Assembly: GCA_008638375.1 (NCBI GenBank)
Contig: CM018036.1
Location: forward strand, 14,060,328 to 14,124,327
DNA: 64,000 nucleotides
Direction: 5' to 3'
Source of the DNA: Nyssa sinensis
Taxonomy: Eukaryota; Streptophyta; Magnoliopsida; Cornales; Nyssaceae
Below, piece by piece: positions 21,230-33,000 of this stretch. How positions within the stretch are numbered: the stretch's first letter is position 1; each line of letters starts with the position of its first letter. The notes beneath the pieces are model-generated. The model made no database searches. It had not been told where the DNA came from and saw nothing but the letters and a program-made list of their open reading frames with translations. The translations under genes were made by a program, and so were the position numbers.

Positions 21230-21412
21230 AGTACTTAATGTTACAAAGGGAGACTCCTTTATATACAGGAGCTGAGAGGATATACAAGGTAAGAGATTAT
21301 ATAAAAGAATGGAAATGAAAGAGGAAACAGAATATGCTAGAATAATGCTAGAATTCCTAACCCTACTTATAGACCGTAATACACATGTATAATACATATA
21401 GCTAACATCCCT
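21151..21412 (-). repeat. 3' LTR of a copia element (minus orientation)
   Basis: On the minus strand it begins TGTTAGCTATATG and ends CTCAGTCAACA, 262 bp. It includes CTCTCAGCTCCTGTATATAAAG-like text and a (TA)n tract. A purine tract (CTTAAGTTTGAGAGGGA on the minus strand) abuts its start. Only some 60 bp of internal sequence follows before Tekay-like DNA. It may be the 3' LTR of the minus-strand copia at 27,712-39,712, but I cannot prove that link. Confidence 0.65.
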
Positions 21413-21429
21413 CTCAAACTTAAGAAGGA
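21413..21429 (-). other. Polypurine tract next to the copia 3' LTR
   Basis: CTTAAGTTTGAGAGGGA (minus strand) immediately precedes the LTR start, the expected place for a copia PPT. Confidence 0.65.
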
Positions 21430-21734
21430 AAACTGAAACTAGCTTGAGTTTGGAAACTAAATCGTGAAGATATCCAGGAGGGTGTGTAAGGATTTGAAGT
21501 TTTGGAATGAAATTTTTATTTTTATTTTTTTTGTTGTGTATTTTAGGAAATGTGTATTATGTGTGTGTAGATATATATCTACATTGGAACACATATGTGT
21601 ATATATGTATATATTAAATATGTACATGTGTTTAAATGTATATGTATATGGTAATATATGTTAAATGTATACATGTGTTCAAATGTATTTATATATATAT
21701 ATATATACATATATAAAAGGTGGTAGACAGCCTG

Positions 21735-21736
21735 GT

Positions 21737-21767
<31 letters not shown>
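21735..21767 (+). repeat. (GT)n followed by a run of 17 G
   Basis: An alternating GT tract runs directly into an uninterrupted G17 on the plus strand, inside the LTR. Such a tract can fold as a G-quadruplex and is prone to length change. Confidence 0.9.
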
Positions 21768-22009
21768 CAACCGAGAGGTGTGCGTGTGTGTAAGTGAGAG
21801 TGTGTGTGATATGTATATATATATATATATATATAACACCTAATGTCAACAAACAATAAATGAAGATCAGAAGTGAAAGGAAATAAAGTAGGAGGGAAGT
21901 CAGAAGAAGGGGGGGACTGAGCTGACCTTGCAAGTGGGTTGGTGTGATGGCTATGGGTATAGGTGAGGGTGTATCCGTTGGGTTAGAGAGAAATCAAAAA
22001 AAAAAAATC

Positions 22010-22041
<32 letters not shown>

Positions 22042-22980
22042 AGGGGGGCTAAGTTAGAGAGTGGTGTGCATTGGGAGAAGCTTGAACCAAGGGTTGGAAC
22101 AGAAGAGGGAAGGAGAGACCAACAACAGGAGAGAAACCCAGAAAAGTTGGTAAGTAGCTCAGTTCTGTTTTTTTTTTTTTTTTTTTTTTCAAGTTTCAGA
22201 GCATGATAATTAGATTTGATTTTAGGGTTTTGTAGTACATGAAATGTAGATTATTTTACAAAAGAAATCAAGTAAAATGATGAAGAAATGAACTTGAAAA
22301 GCAGAGTTACAGGTAGAGAGAGATAATCAGGTTTATAAGTTTTATGCATAGAACTCTGTCTAATCTACCCAAAAATTAACCCACTAGGTGCAGGAAGAGA
22401 TTAGTGAAAGAAATGGTCCGAAACAGTTAGAAAATAAGCGAAAAAAATTGAAGAAACAGGTGGCCGGAAAACCACCTGCATGGCCAGAAACTTGGTGGGT
22501 GTCTTGGAGGTGGTGAGGTTTGAAGTTCAAAACAGTCCCAATGAAATCCTCGAGGTTCCTAGAAGAGGTTTGATATAAAAATCGTGAAAAATAAACGTGG
22601 AAAGAGGGAGAAAAATGAGGAGGATAAGGTGCAGTCTCCGGAGACGATGCCGACAAACTGGTTGGAAGATCGGGGGGGAATGAAGGCACTGGGAGTTGGG
22701 CCATTAAGGGTTGGGCCTGTTTTGTTTGAAACTCATTGGGCTGGTTTGTTTTAATTTAAAAAGGTTTGGACCTGTTTTGTTTAAAAGGGTTTTGGGCCTT
22801 TGTTTTTTTTTTAAGTACTGGGCTTCATGGGTTGGGCCACTTAAAAGAAATAAAAGAAAAAGAATAAGGAAGGAAAAAGGGGTCGGAATGCGGCTAATGA
22901 GGTTCGAACTAGGGGCGTGCGTGGGGAAGTGGCATGTGTAACCACTTGGGACGGTTACCAACCATATCAACCAGCCCCAC

Positions 22981-22983
<3 letters not shown>

Positions 22984-23020
<37 letters not shown>
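22984..23020. repeat. (TA)n microsatellite in the Tekay-like LTR
   Basis: About 18 TA units follow CCCCACCTAA. Similar tracts occur at 17,680, 19,280, 21,190 and 55,760. Confidence 0.95.
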
Positions 23021-23023
<3 letters not shown>

Positions 23024-24239
23024 TTAAAGGAATACTTTAATTAATTAATTAAATTAAATATTACGGAATAGTCCGGAGTCCAAATTAGACAAGTCATAGG
23101 TGTATTCTGACTATCTTAGACCTATTGAGGTCAATGGTGAGGTCTGTGTTGCAAGACGGGACCCCAAAAATTTAAAGACCTGTAGGAACATTAAAAAAAT
23201 TACCAAAATGCTCCTAAGTCAAAGACTAATCAAACGAACCCCGATTAAAATAAAAGAATAGTGAATTTTTATTATTTCAACCATTCTAGACTCAATCGCA
23301 GAGTCCAATTTGTGAAAAGAGACCTCGGGATGTAAGGACCCGTAAAAGTGCAAAATGACCGTTTTACCCTTTTTAGTACAAAAGTCCAAATTGAGTTTCG
23401 CGAAAGCTTAAACCGATTTTCTCCAACGTTCCGAACTCAATAGTAGAGTCTATTCTAACAAATAGAAACTCATAAAATAAAGACATAAAATTTGATGAAT
23501 AACATAATTCAATTAGCAAATGGACTGGGTTACATTTTATGATTTTAGGGACACTGAAAGGCAAGGAGAAGGCGGTCTGAATTTCTACATTATCACTGTT
23601 AGTTCAGCTACACAGCGAGCATGACTTCTTAGGGTTGAAACGAACCCATCATGTATGATATTTTGCTAAGTAAGGAATAGGATCAAGTTTAGGAATGATT
23701 TTCATGTTGATTGAATGAATCATATGATTACTTGACATTAGAAAATCACGTAGTGAATGTTTACTTTGAGACAAAACCTAGAGTTGATTGAATTGATGCT
23801 TGTGTGTTTCTTGTTATTCCTCGGAGTTATGAATTTTTCCGTGTGTTGGTGTTGTACGTGACTATGTTCTTGATGAGTTGTTAAGATTGTGAATACATGA
23901 CTTGAGTATGTGTTTACGTTGATGTTGTATTGCATGCATTCATGTGGAAGAGGTTTTATAATTCAGATCCTATGGTTGCTTTAAGTGGAATGGGTTATTC
24001 GAAGCATGTTCCATGTGTTGGAAAAAAATGCTTCATTAAGATTGCATTGTTGCATTGTGGAGTCAAAGCATACTAGCATGGTGTGATTCATTGATGGCAT
24101 AGTGTGAGTTGAGCACGTGGTGCTACGCATTATGAGGATGTGTTCCGTGAATGGGTATTGGTACTCAGGTTCCATCGAATGTGTTCTGAAAATGAGACAT
24201 TGTATTGGTGCCTAGAATCCAACGGATGTGTTCCGTGAA

Positions 24240-24380
24240 CTGGTGTTGGTACTCAGGATCCATCAGATGTGTTCCGAAAACAAGACATGGGTGTGGCATA
24301 GAGTTGACATGGGTGTGGTGTAGAGTTGACATGGGTGTGACATAGAGTTGACATGGGTGTGGTATAGAGTTATGTGGGTG
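24240..24380 (+). repeat. Short tandem repeat in LTR (GACATGGGTGTGG type)
   Basis: Four near-identical units of about 22 bp carry AGAGTTGACATGGGTGTGRY. Upstream, GTGTTCCGTGAAYKGGTRTTGG-like units repeat around 24,140-24,270. The same motif family appears in the reverse orientation at about 30,590-30,690 in the solo LTR. Confidence 0.8.
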
Positions 24381-24880
24381 TGTCATGCACATTTTCATTA
24401 CATCGTATTAATGAATGCATAGATGTAGTATAGAGTTTGTATGAATGCATTATGAGTCTTGTTAGTACATAATATGGATGAATCGTATGACATGTAGATA
24501 TAACTATACACTTGCACATGCCACGTCTTAATTTTGTTCCTTGCATTAGCATTGTACTATACCAGCAGTTGAGCTGACCCATTCGTGGGATAACATATTA
24601 CAGATGACGCTTCTGGCACTTGAGACTTGAGGAAGTCTTGCAAAGTAGAGGAGACATAAGCTTAAAATGATTTTGGACCTTGGGGGCATATTTTGAGATG
24701 TAAGGGCTTAAGCCCGAATGATGTGAACGATATGGTTATTTGGATGTACTTTATATGTTTATATGTTGATCAAGAAGGAATTCATGTTTAATTGAATCTG
24801 TTAGATTGTTTTTCATTTTATTTTCTTTTAGTTTCATTACACTCACTCCCAGGTTCGAGAAAATTCGGGGCGTGACAACA

Positions 24881-24892
24881 TGGTATCAGAGC
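24881..24892 (+). other. Primer-binding site (initiator tRNA-Met type)
   Basis: TGGTATCAGAGC follows the LTR end by three bases. This is the standard plant PBS matching the 3' end of initiator tRNA-Met. Confidence 0.9.
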
Positions 24893-25751
24893 ATAGGTTC
24901 GAATACCTAGGGATAGTGGGAGAAGTTTAAACCTTAAGTTATTTGAGGCTAGTTTGGGCGGTACGTTTTATGTACACGTGTTACATTGGTGTGCACGAGT
25001 ATACACCATACTTGAATTCCTGATAGACAGAGAGCATGTGAATTGATTGATATAGTGATTGACTAAGATTGGAAACGCAGGTCTACGTAGTAGACCGTAT
25101 ATTTTATGGGATAGGCAATATGCCTAGTTATTTGAGATATAGGTTGTGCACTTGGTTATCTATATGGTAGGTCGTGTGCCTAGTTATTTATGAGATAGGC
25201 CGTAGACCTAGTTATATGCCTAGTCGGTTGTGTTCCCACATGTGTATGCTTGTTCTTAGGATGGGTTGCATACTTGCATGTTTATGTGTTAGGTGTTGAT
25301 TGTGGCTTGTTGATTTTATATATATGTGCTAGGTTAGTAACCGATATTCGTGGGTTATAGTACTATGACTATGATATTTATATAGACTAGATTGGTTTCA
25401 AGTCTTACGTTACAGTTGATGGATGGCGCCCCATCAGCTAGTAACAAAAGGAGTTGTGATTCATGAAGGGTTATTACCTAGCTATGAAAGTAAGAAATAA
25501 TGAAAGAATTATAAACCTTAAATGAACAAATACTAATGAGGTAGAGAACCATAAATAAAAAGACACATAGTTTTAAATTTTAGTGAACATTTTGTTAAAT
25601 GTGAGAAGTTGTTTGGTGTACGATGATTGTTGCACGATGATTGTTGCTTGTGAAGTGTGAGTTGTTGACGTGTATATGCTCTTTTTAAATGCCGATGTCA
25701 GAATGTGAAAAAGGGGGTACTAAACTTTTTCTTTTCCTTGGACTTGCAGAC
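24893..25751 (+). other. Untranslated leader of the Tekay-like element
   Basis: No coding frame. Short imperfect repeats (TAGGYYRTGYRCCTAGTTAT) occur around 25,090-25,220. A related stretch recurs at about 27,280-27,430, downstream of the protease break. Confidence 0.6.
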
Positions 25752-27030
25752 ATGCCACCAAGAAGAGCTCCTGCGAGAGTTGGACCACCTAGGCGGGGTA
25801 GACCTAGGGCTACTACCCATCCTCGACGTGGCAGACCCAGAGCTGCTACACCTCCTCATGACATAGCAGAGGAGACTGCTGCTCCTGTTCCTGCTATTGC
25901 ACCTGCTCTAGTGCCTGCTCCAGTAGAGAAGGTGGAGCAGACTGTCAGCGCTAGAGATATGGTGGCCCTTCTACAGAAGTGCCTTCGTGCTATACAGGAG
26001 GCGAAACCTACTAGTGGGGAGACACAGGATACCTTCGTGATGAAGGTGTTCCAGAGGATGAGACCTCCTACATTTGTCAGATAGCCTGATCCATTGGTCG
26101 CTGAGGAGTGGCTGAGGCAGATCACTAGGATTCTGGATTCACAGGGGATAGTCGAGCCACACCTACGAATCAGGTGTGCTACTTTCTAGTTTACAGACTT
26201 AGCCAACCAGTGGTGGGAATTAGCTGCTGACAGGATTGATAGATTTGGTGAGGGATGGGACACTTTTGTGGCCATGTTCAATAACCACTATTTCCTAGAG
26301 ACTGCTAGGGTTGGATTTATGGAAGAGTTTAGGACACTTCTCCAAGGGGACATGATAGTGATCTAGTACAAGTCCCGTTTTACCGCATTGAGGAGATTTT
26401 CCCCACATATCGTTAGAGAGGAGTAATTGAGAGTTTTTCATTTTCTCAAGGGGCTGAAAATCTCTATCAGAGAAATGCTGGAAAGCCACATTATAGAGAC
26501 CTATGAAGAGGCAGTGATTAAGGCCACCAGAGTTGAGAGAGAGTTGGCCGATCTTAGAGGGATTAGAGAGTCCCGGGACTAGGGCAGGACAGCCACAGCA
26601 CAAATATCCACACCTGCCCAGCCTACTATGCCTACCTGACACACACTGGTGGGAGACCATTGAAGAGGTTCCGAACCGGTGTACCTTCCACGTCGACATC
26701 ACAGGGGCTTATTCAGTTCTTAACCCCCCTAGTCTACTATGTCTGTTGCTCCTTGAGGAGGAGCATCCCAGGGAACCATTACATGTTACCAGTGTAGACA
26801 ACCTGACCATAAAGTGGCCGACTGCCCACAGAGGGATCCTAGTTAGGGATACAGGGCTGGACCTAGTCGGATGTCATTTCCACCTCAAGCACAGGGTCAG
26901 GGGTGGGGAGCCCCACGACTTTGCTACCAGACAGGCCATGTTAGGGCCAACTGTCCTCAGGGGCAGACTTCACAGAGCTCGTAGAGGCCGTCTCATTATC
27001 AGCCCATTCAGACATCTCTGCCACTACCAT
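25752..27030 (+). pseudogene. Tekay-like gag (degenerate)
   Basis: Starting at ATG 25,752 the frame reads MPPRRAPARVGPPRRGRPRA, the basic N-terminus usual in Del/Tekay gag. The capsid part is visible as MRPPTFV, PDPLVAEEWLRQITRI, ATF then FTDLANQWWE, FVAMFNNHYF, and LKGLKISIREML. Stops (TAG at about 26,082, 26,190, 26,364, 26,424 and 26,580) and a frameshift near 26,640 break it. A CYQCRQPDHKV-like zinc-knuckle remnant is near 26,790. Confidence 0.8.
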
Positions 27031-27159
27031 AGTTAGACTATAGATCCCCAGCACCATATTTTCATCCTGCACCCTCAGTGCAGAGCGTCAGGGCCCCTGG
27101 ACAGAGAGAAGGGGGTAGGCAGAACCAGACCACTTAGGGTCGCGTTTATGCAGTAGCCA

Positions 27160-27265
27160 CACTTGAGGCATCTACTTCTGGACCTCCTACGGTTCGATGT
27201 ATATTCCTTGTTTTTAGTTCATAGACTAGAGTACTGATAGATTTTAGTGCATCTCATTCATTCAT
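27160..27265 (+). pseudogene. Start of Tekay-like protease (truncated)
   Basis: RVLIDFSASHSF corresponds to the VLIDSGATHSF active site of chromovirus protease, with Ser-Gly changed to Phe-Ser. Recognisable sequence stops shortly after. Confidence 0.6.
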
Positions 27266-27279
27266 GTTTGCCATGCTTA

Positions 27280-27700
27280 TTCATGTATCTGTATATTCTT
27301 GTGATGGGTTTTAATGCTTAGATGCTGATGTGGTAGGCTACATGTTAGCTATTTGATGTCACTTGTTGATTCTATGTATGCATGCTAGTTTAGTACCTGT
27401 TATAGTATTGTGGCTATGATTTTGTATATAAACTGACTGCTATTAACCCATGCTTAAGGGAATGTTTAAACATGTATATATGTACGTGTGTCTACATACA
27501 TGTGAGTGAGGATTGATGTATGTTCATGCTTTAAATTGGTAAGGAGTTTAACTAGTGTTTTGCCCTTTTGAACCTTGGTGCACTGCTTTAAGTTTTATGA
27601 TTATAATGTTGGGAACTGGGTTATTGAATTGCATTGTGGTGCGGGTAATATATGGATGACACCATTGTGATAAATCACTAGGTGATTTCATGGCTTAATT
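27280..27700 (+). other. Leader-like sequence downstream of the protease break
   Basis: Text such as TGTATATTCTTGTGATGGGTT, TTGTTGATTCTATGTATGCATG and TAGTATTGTGGCTATGATTT resembles about 25,235-25,400 of the leader. It probably comes from an internal rearrangement or a second copy of the element. No gene seen. Confidence 0.45.
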
Positions 27701-27711
27701 TGAGATTTGTT

Positions 27712-27961
27712 AGATGGTCAGCAAGTGTGTGAGAAACTTTAAAGTAAGGCGGGCAACAAGGGCAAAAGTTTCCTCATAGTCAATTCTATATTCCTGTTGA
27801 AATCCCTTGGTGACAAGACGAGTCTTATACCGTTCAATGGAACCGTCGGAGTGGGTTTTGATTTTGTATACCCATTTGCTGCATATTGCATTTTTCCCTA
27901 GAAGAAGATCAACTAAGTCCCAAGTATGCATTTTCTCAAAGGCTTGTAATTTTTCAGTCAT
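27712..27961 (-). pseudogene. Old copia: beginning of reverse transcriptase
   Basis: NAICSKWVYKIKTHSDGSIE, RLVTKGFQQEYRIDYEETFA and LVARLT are the first conserved RT blocks of copia. The match ends at VARLT, after which the sequence is unrelated. The catalytic YVDD part is therefore missing here. Confidence 0.88.
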
Positions 27962-28039
27962 AGCTTGCTGCCAAAGAGGGTTAGAGCTTGCCTCATGATA
28001 AGAATGAGGCTCATGATAAGAGAGAATATTGGAGAAATA

Positions 28040-28524
28040 TTAATACTCACGAAGATGGATAGGTGTTCCTCTTACTTGTGAAGAACGACGAAGAGGTAGG
28101 TCAGGAATGGCAACAATAGATGATGTAATCGATGGTGATGGATTAATAGCAGCGGTAGGATCAACAGACGAAGTGGAGGACTCAAGAGGGACCGCAAGGG
28201 AAAAGTCGAAAGACGCATCGGGAAACAACTCAATAGAGGAATTGGTAAAGAATGAAGGAATGGATGGAAAAGATAAGTGAAAGGAAGAGAGAGAGGAGAA
28301 CATTTTTTGTTCCAAGAAGATGACATGATGGGAAATATGGAGTCTCTTGGCGTATGGATCCCAACATCGATAGCCTTTGTGTTCAATGCCATAACCCAAG
28401 AAACAATAGAGACGAGCCCGATGTTCCAATTTGGTGCGCTCGTGGGGTTGCAGTAAGACAAAACAAGTACAATCAAACACCCAAAGAAGGCTATAATTAG
28501 GAGATATGCCATAAAATAGTTCAT
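28040..28524 (-). pseudogene. Old copia: integrase C-terminal region
   Basis: Pieces such as CTCFVLLQPHERTKLEHRA, FLGYGIEHKGYRCWDP and HISHHVIFLEQ are the conserved post-core integrase region of copia elements. A Ser/Pro-rich linker follows toward RT. Confidence 0.88.
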
Positions 28525-28529
28525 ATAGT

Positions 28530-29030
28530 GACTGGTTGTTGGTAACCGGAGAAGGAAAACAATTTATGGTATAAATGGCGGTGAGGGCAACCTTACCCCA
28601 AAATCGTTCTAAAAAGAGGAGGAAATTAGAAGGGCTCGAACAATGTCCAAAATATGTCTATGTTTGCGTTTGACACGACCATTTTGTTGAGATGTGCCAG
28701 GACAAAAATGATGAGGAATGGTACTATGTTGACGAAGGGTGTTTAGAAAACTATTGTCTTTATATTCCATTGCATTGTCTACACGAAAGATTTTAATAGA
28801 GCGAGAAAATTGAGTTTGGATCATATGAGCAAAATCCAAGTAGATTTGGGATAACTTTAAGCGTTTTTTCATGAGATATAGCTAGGTAAAGCGAGAGTAA
28901 TCGTCAATGAAAATGAAAAAATATGTGGATCCTCCCATTGTGGGATGAAGATAGGTCCCCAAACATCAGAGTAAACTAAATCAAATGGAGCAATCGAAAC
29001 AGAAATACTTTTATTGAAAGATAAAACAGG
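28530..29030 (-). pseudogene. Old copia: integrase catalytic core (degenerate)
   Basis: The SDVWGP-type start is seen out of frame near 28,960. IKIFRVDNAMEYKDNSF and the CPGTSQQNGRVKRKHRHILD motif carry the second Asp and Glu regions of the DDE core. Frameshifts and stops divide it into at least three pieces. Confidence 0.8.
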
Positions 29031-29555
29031 TTATTTTGCAAGTTGACAAGACATACAGTCAATATGATCAAGTGTAATTGAGCCTAACAACCCATTAGAT
29101 GCTAAGGTTTGCAAATGCTCAAAAGAGAGATGACATAAATGAGAGTGACAAAGCTTGGTAGGAGAAATAGTAAAGGCAGAAGCAGCAGATAAAAGAGGAG
29201 AGGTAAGTTGAGTAGGGATGCGGAGATGAATGAGCTCGAACAAACGCCCAACCTTATGGCCGATCCCAATTGTCTTCCTTGTCTGCGGATCTTGCACACA
29301 ACAACCAGAAGGGGAAAAGGTAACAGTAAGTCCAAGATCACATAATTGACCCACAAAGATGAGATTTAATGCAAGTTTGGGGATGAAATAGGAATGAGGG
29401 AGAAAGACATGGGAGGTAGAGACCTCTCCAATGTGACTAACAGAGATATGTGAGCCATCTGCAGTGTGAATGGGAGGAATATGGGAACTGAAAAAGTGGG
29501 GAAAGAAGATACAAAAGTCCGAAGTCATATGAGAACAACTAGAGGTGGCGAACAT
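29031..29555 (-). pseudogene. Old copia: protease to integrase zinc region
   Basis: SCSHMTSDFC follows the (lost) protease DSG motif. TADGSHISVSHIGEVS, LIFVGQLCDLGLTVTFS and CHSHLCHLSFEHLQTL with CMSCQLAK form the gag-pre-integrase and HHCC zinc region. The 174-codon frame is open but begins inside the protease motif. Confidence 0.85.
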
Positions 29556-29755
29556 AGCGGTCGAGGTAAAGAACCAAGAACCTGCTTAAGGATTGCTTAA
29601 AGGTCAATAACAGAGAATGAGGGAGAAATAGGTGTGGTGGAGGTGTCAGCATTAGCAGTAGCAGCAGACCCAAATTTGGACTGGTTACCAAATTTTTCCT
29701 TTTGCCAGTGGTTGCGTGCTTGTCGATTAGGATTTTTGAAATAGTCATCTTAATA

Positions 29756-30097
29756 ATGTTCGAGTCCTAACTTGTGACAGAGCTTGCGCAGTCAGGAAGA
29801 ACAGTCCAATAAGAAATGTGCTGAAGAGTGACAGTACTTATAAATTTTCTAGGTAAATTGACTACCTTTGGGTTAAGGAAGCTGGAAGGTGGCAAGAACC
29901 GTGTCTATAGATGAGCTCTTGAGAAGGCCAAGGTGAGTTTCTTTAGAAAGAAGTTCAGAAATGGCTTGCTCAAGCGCGGGAAGAGGATGCTGATGAAGTA
30001 GAGATGCCCGAACAGGTTTAAAGTGATCATTGAGAGCCATAAGAAAATGGATCAGTCGTTGGTCATCACGATAAAAGGGCAAATTGTTCAGCATCAT
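29756..30097 (-). pseudogene. Old copia: gag C-terminal part
   Basis: RLIHFLMALNDHFKPVRASL is the conserved copia gag 'FLMGLND' motif, followed by LLSKETHLGL. A worn zinc knuckle (YKYCHSSAHFLLDC) lies near 29,820. The right edge meets the end of the giant solo LTR. Confidence 0.85.
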
Positions 30098-33000
30098 TGT
30101 CACTCCCCGAATTCCCACGAATTTGGGGAGTGAGTGAAATAAATTAAATAAAAGTAAATAAAAGATAATCTAATGGATTCAATTAGACAGGTATTCGTTC
30201 TCATCAATACATAATAGGTAAAGTACAATCAATACACATATTATTCATGTCATTAAGGGCTTAAGCCCTTACATCTCAAAACGTGCCCCAAGGGCCAAAT
30301 ACACTTCTAAATCCTTTTCCCTTCTTTTTGTTAAGATCTCATCAAATCTCATGTGTCAAGGGCGTCATCTGTAATATGGTATCCCACGAATGGGTCAACT
30401 CAACTGCTGGTATAATACAATGCTAATGCAAGGAACAAAATTAAGGCGTGGCATGTGCAAGTGTACAGTTATATCTACATGTCATCCAATTTATCTATAC
30501 CATGTACTAACAAGATTCATAATGCATTCATACAAACTCTACACAACATCCATGAATTCCTTAATGCAATGTTATGAAAATATGCGTGACACACCCATGC
30601 AACTCTATGCCACACCCATGTCTCATTTTCGGAACACATCCGATGGACCCTGAGTACCAACACCCGTTCACGGAACACATCCGTTGGATTCTGGGCACCA
30701 ATGCAATGGTCAGTTTTGGGTTTTTTACCACAGGATCTACACCCTCATAATGCATAGCACCATGTGCTCAACCCACACTATGTCTCAAGGAATGACACTA
30801 TGCCAATATGCTCTGATTCTACCATGCAACAACGCAATCTCATCAAAGCATTTCATCCACATATGAATCATACTTTAAATGATGTATTATGCTTAAAACC
30901 ACAATCACATTTAAATCATAATTTTCCTTCCTCATGTGTGCATGCTATATATTTTCCATTGGAACACATGTTCGAGTTACACATTCATAACCTTAACAAT
31001 TTTTGAAGCACATAATCACATAAGGTACCAATACATGGAATACACATGTGGTCATGGTTCACGCATTATCACTTAACCAAACTTCCAAAGAAATAACAGG
31101 GAACACATAAACATATAACCAATCGAATAGATATACGAATCATAAGATCAACACGAAAATCAATCCTAAACTTAATCCTATTCCTCACTTAGCAAAATAT
31201 CATACCTGATGAGTTGGTCTCAACCCTAGAAAGTCGTACTCGCTGTGTAGCTGAACTAATCAACGAGAATGTAGTCCCCCTACTGTATCTGTCTAGAGAG
31301 TCAATCAGCCTTCTCATTTCTCTTCGGTGTTCCTAAGATTCACGAAACATAACTCAGTCTATTTCTACTTGAATTATGCTATTCATCAAATTTTATGGTT
31401 TTATTTCATGAGTTTCTATTTTACTAAAATAGACTCTACCATTGAGTCCGGAATGTCAAACAAAGTCAGTTTAGGCTTTCACGGAATTCAATTTGGGTAT
31501 CCAGGCTAAAAAGGGCAAAACAGTCATTTTATACTTTTACGGGTTCTTACTTCTCGAGATTTATTTTCACAAATCAGACTCCACGGTTGAGTCTGGAATG
31601 TTTGAAATAATAAAAATTTACTATTCTTTTATTTTAATCGGAGTCTGTTTGACTACTTTTCGACTTACGGTCATTTTGGTAATTTCGGCATTTCTACGAG
31701 TATTTTATTTTATTTTTTTTTTGGGACCCTGTCTCTTGAAAAAGACCTCCCCATTAAACCCAGAAGGTCCAAAACAGTAAGTTTTCATTATTCATTTGAC
31801 TAATTTACGCGTCGGGATTTAATTTGAGATTTATTAATTTAAACCACTTATTTAAATTAATTAGTGTAGCTAATACGTATAATATTTGAGGCCAAATAGA
31901 CCACATGTGCCTTGGTGGTACAGTGGCTAAGCTTTTCATCCTTTTTTCCTAGGTCACAGGTTCAATTCACTGCCCAAATAAATTTTTTTACAATTCTGTT
32001 TTCTATTTTTTTCATTTACTGTACACTTTCAAACCAATCGTTGGATAGCTTCTCTTTTTTAACCAAACACCTCCCAAACTCAAATTTAAAATTTTACCCA
32101 TAAAGTAACAGTGCTAGGCAGCCATCTGAATGGGTCGGTCAGGTCGGACCCGACCCGGTTTAGCCCAAATAAAATCACAAAAACCCCAACCGCGCAGCAG
32201 CCTCCCACGCACGGCTGGTCATCTTCTCCGTCAACGGCGACTCACCGACAATGGATTTTTTTGCGTTTTTCAGTGGGGTTCATACCTACAGGTTATGGGC
32301 AACTCAAATCTACTCTCGGTTTTCTGATCGGAGTGCCAAATCTCTCCCAAAACAGGGAAAATCACAGCTTTGGTGGAGCTGTACGTTTTCCAGCCAGCCC
32401 TTTTTCTCCTCCATTTTCTACCCTTTTCTTTTATGGTCTTGATCCAATTTTAATTCTAAAATTTCCAGCACCTAAGAGATTGAATTCCCCATGATTTAAA
32501 CAAAGTTCATGCTCAATATGTTATCTAGTTCACTACATAACCTTCCAGTCTATTTAAAAAAACTCAGTTTTAATCCTCAGTCCTAAACACATCAATGCAT
32601 TTGATAGACACACAATTTGCAACAACTAGCCAACTATTATCCACAGCTTGCAGTTGAGAAACAAAAATTCCCTCTCTACATAAGCAAAGGCATGAGATAA
32701 AAAAATTGAAAACCAGCATTTAGCAATTGCTATTTAATGTTTACCTCACTGTACAAATCTGACAATTAAGCCATCCTCAACAAACATCACCAGATCGTAG
32801 TCTTCCTTTCTAGAAATCTCAACCACCACCTGATCAACGGCCTCTAATACCACACCGTTGACGGTCGTCTCGTCTGCCATTGCTGATCCCATACCCATCA
32901 TTGATCCGTCGCCCACTGTCTCTCTCTCCTTTGGTCTCTATCAACACCAACGAGTCCTTAACCCATTTCGAGTTGGCCAGTAATTTGGAATCCAACAGCC

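Larger units (their letters stand above)
21480..24877 (+). repeat. 5' LTR of the Tekay-like element, left end truncated
   Basis: The LTR ends AAATTCGGGGCGTGACA, matching the reverse complement of the start of the solo LTR at 30,098 (TGTCACTCCCCGAATT). Shared internal text includes GGGCTTAAGCCC, CCCATTCGTGGGATA and the repeated TGTTCCGTGAAC / CATGGGTGTGG motifs. Order of (TA)n, (TG)n and (GA)n tracts near its left side also matches. About 200-400 bp of the expected LTR start are absent. The left boundary is approximate. Confidence 0.7.
21480..27700 (+). mobile_element. Truncated Tekay/Del-like gypsy element
   Basis: It consists of a 5'-truncated long LTR (to 24,877), PBS, long leader, gag, the first part of protease, and then leader-like sequence. 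Reverse transcriptase, integrase and the 3' LTR are missing. The giant microsatellite-rich LTR and MPPRRAPAR-type gag are typical of the chromovirus Tekay/Del group. The left end abuts copia 3' sequence and the right end abuts copia RT sequence, so the insertion was later rearranged. Confidence 0.75.
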
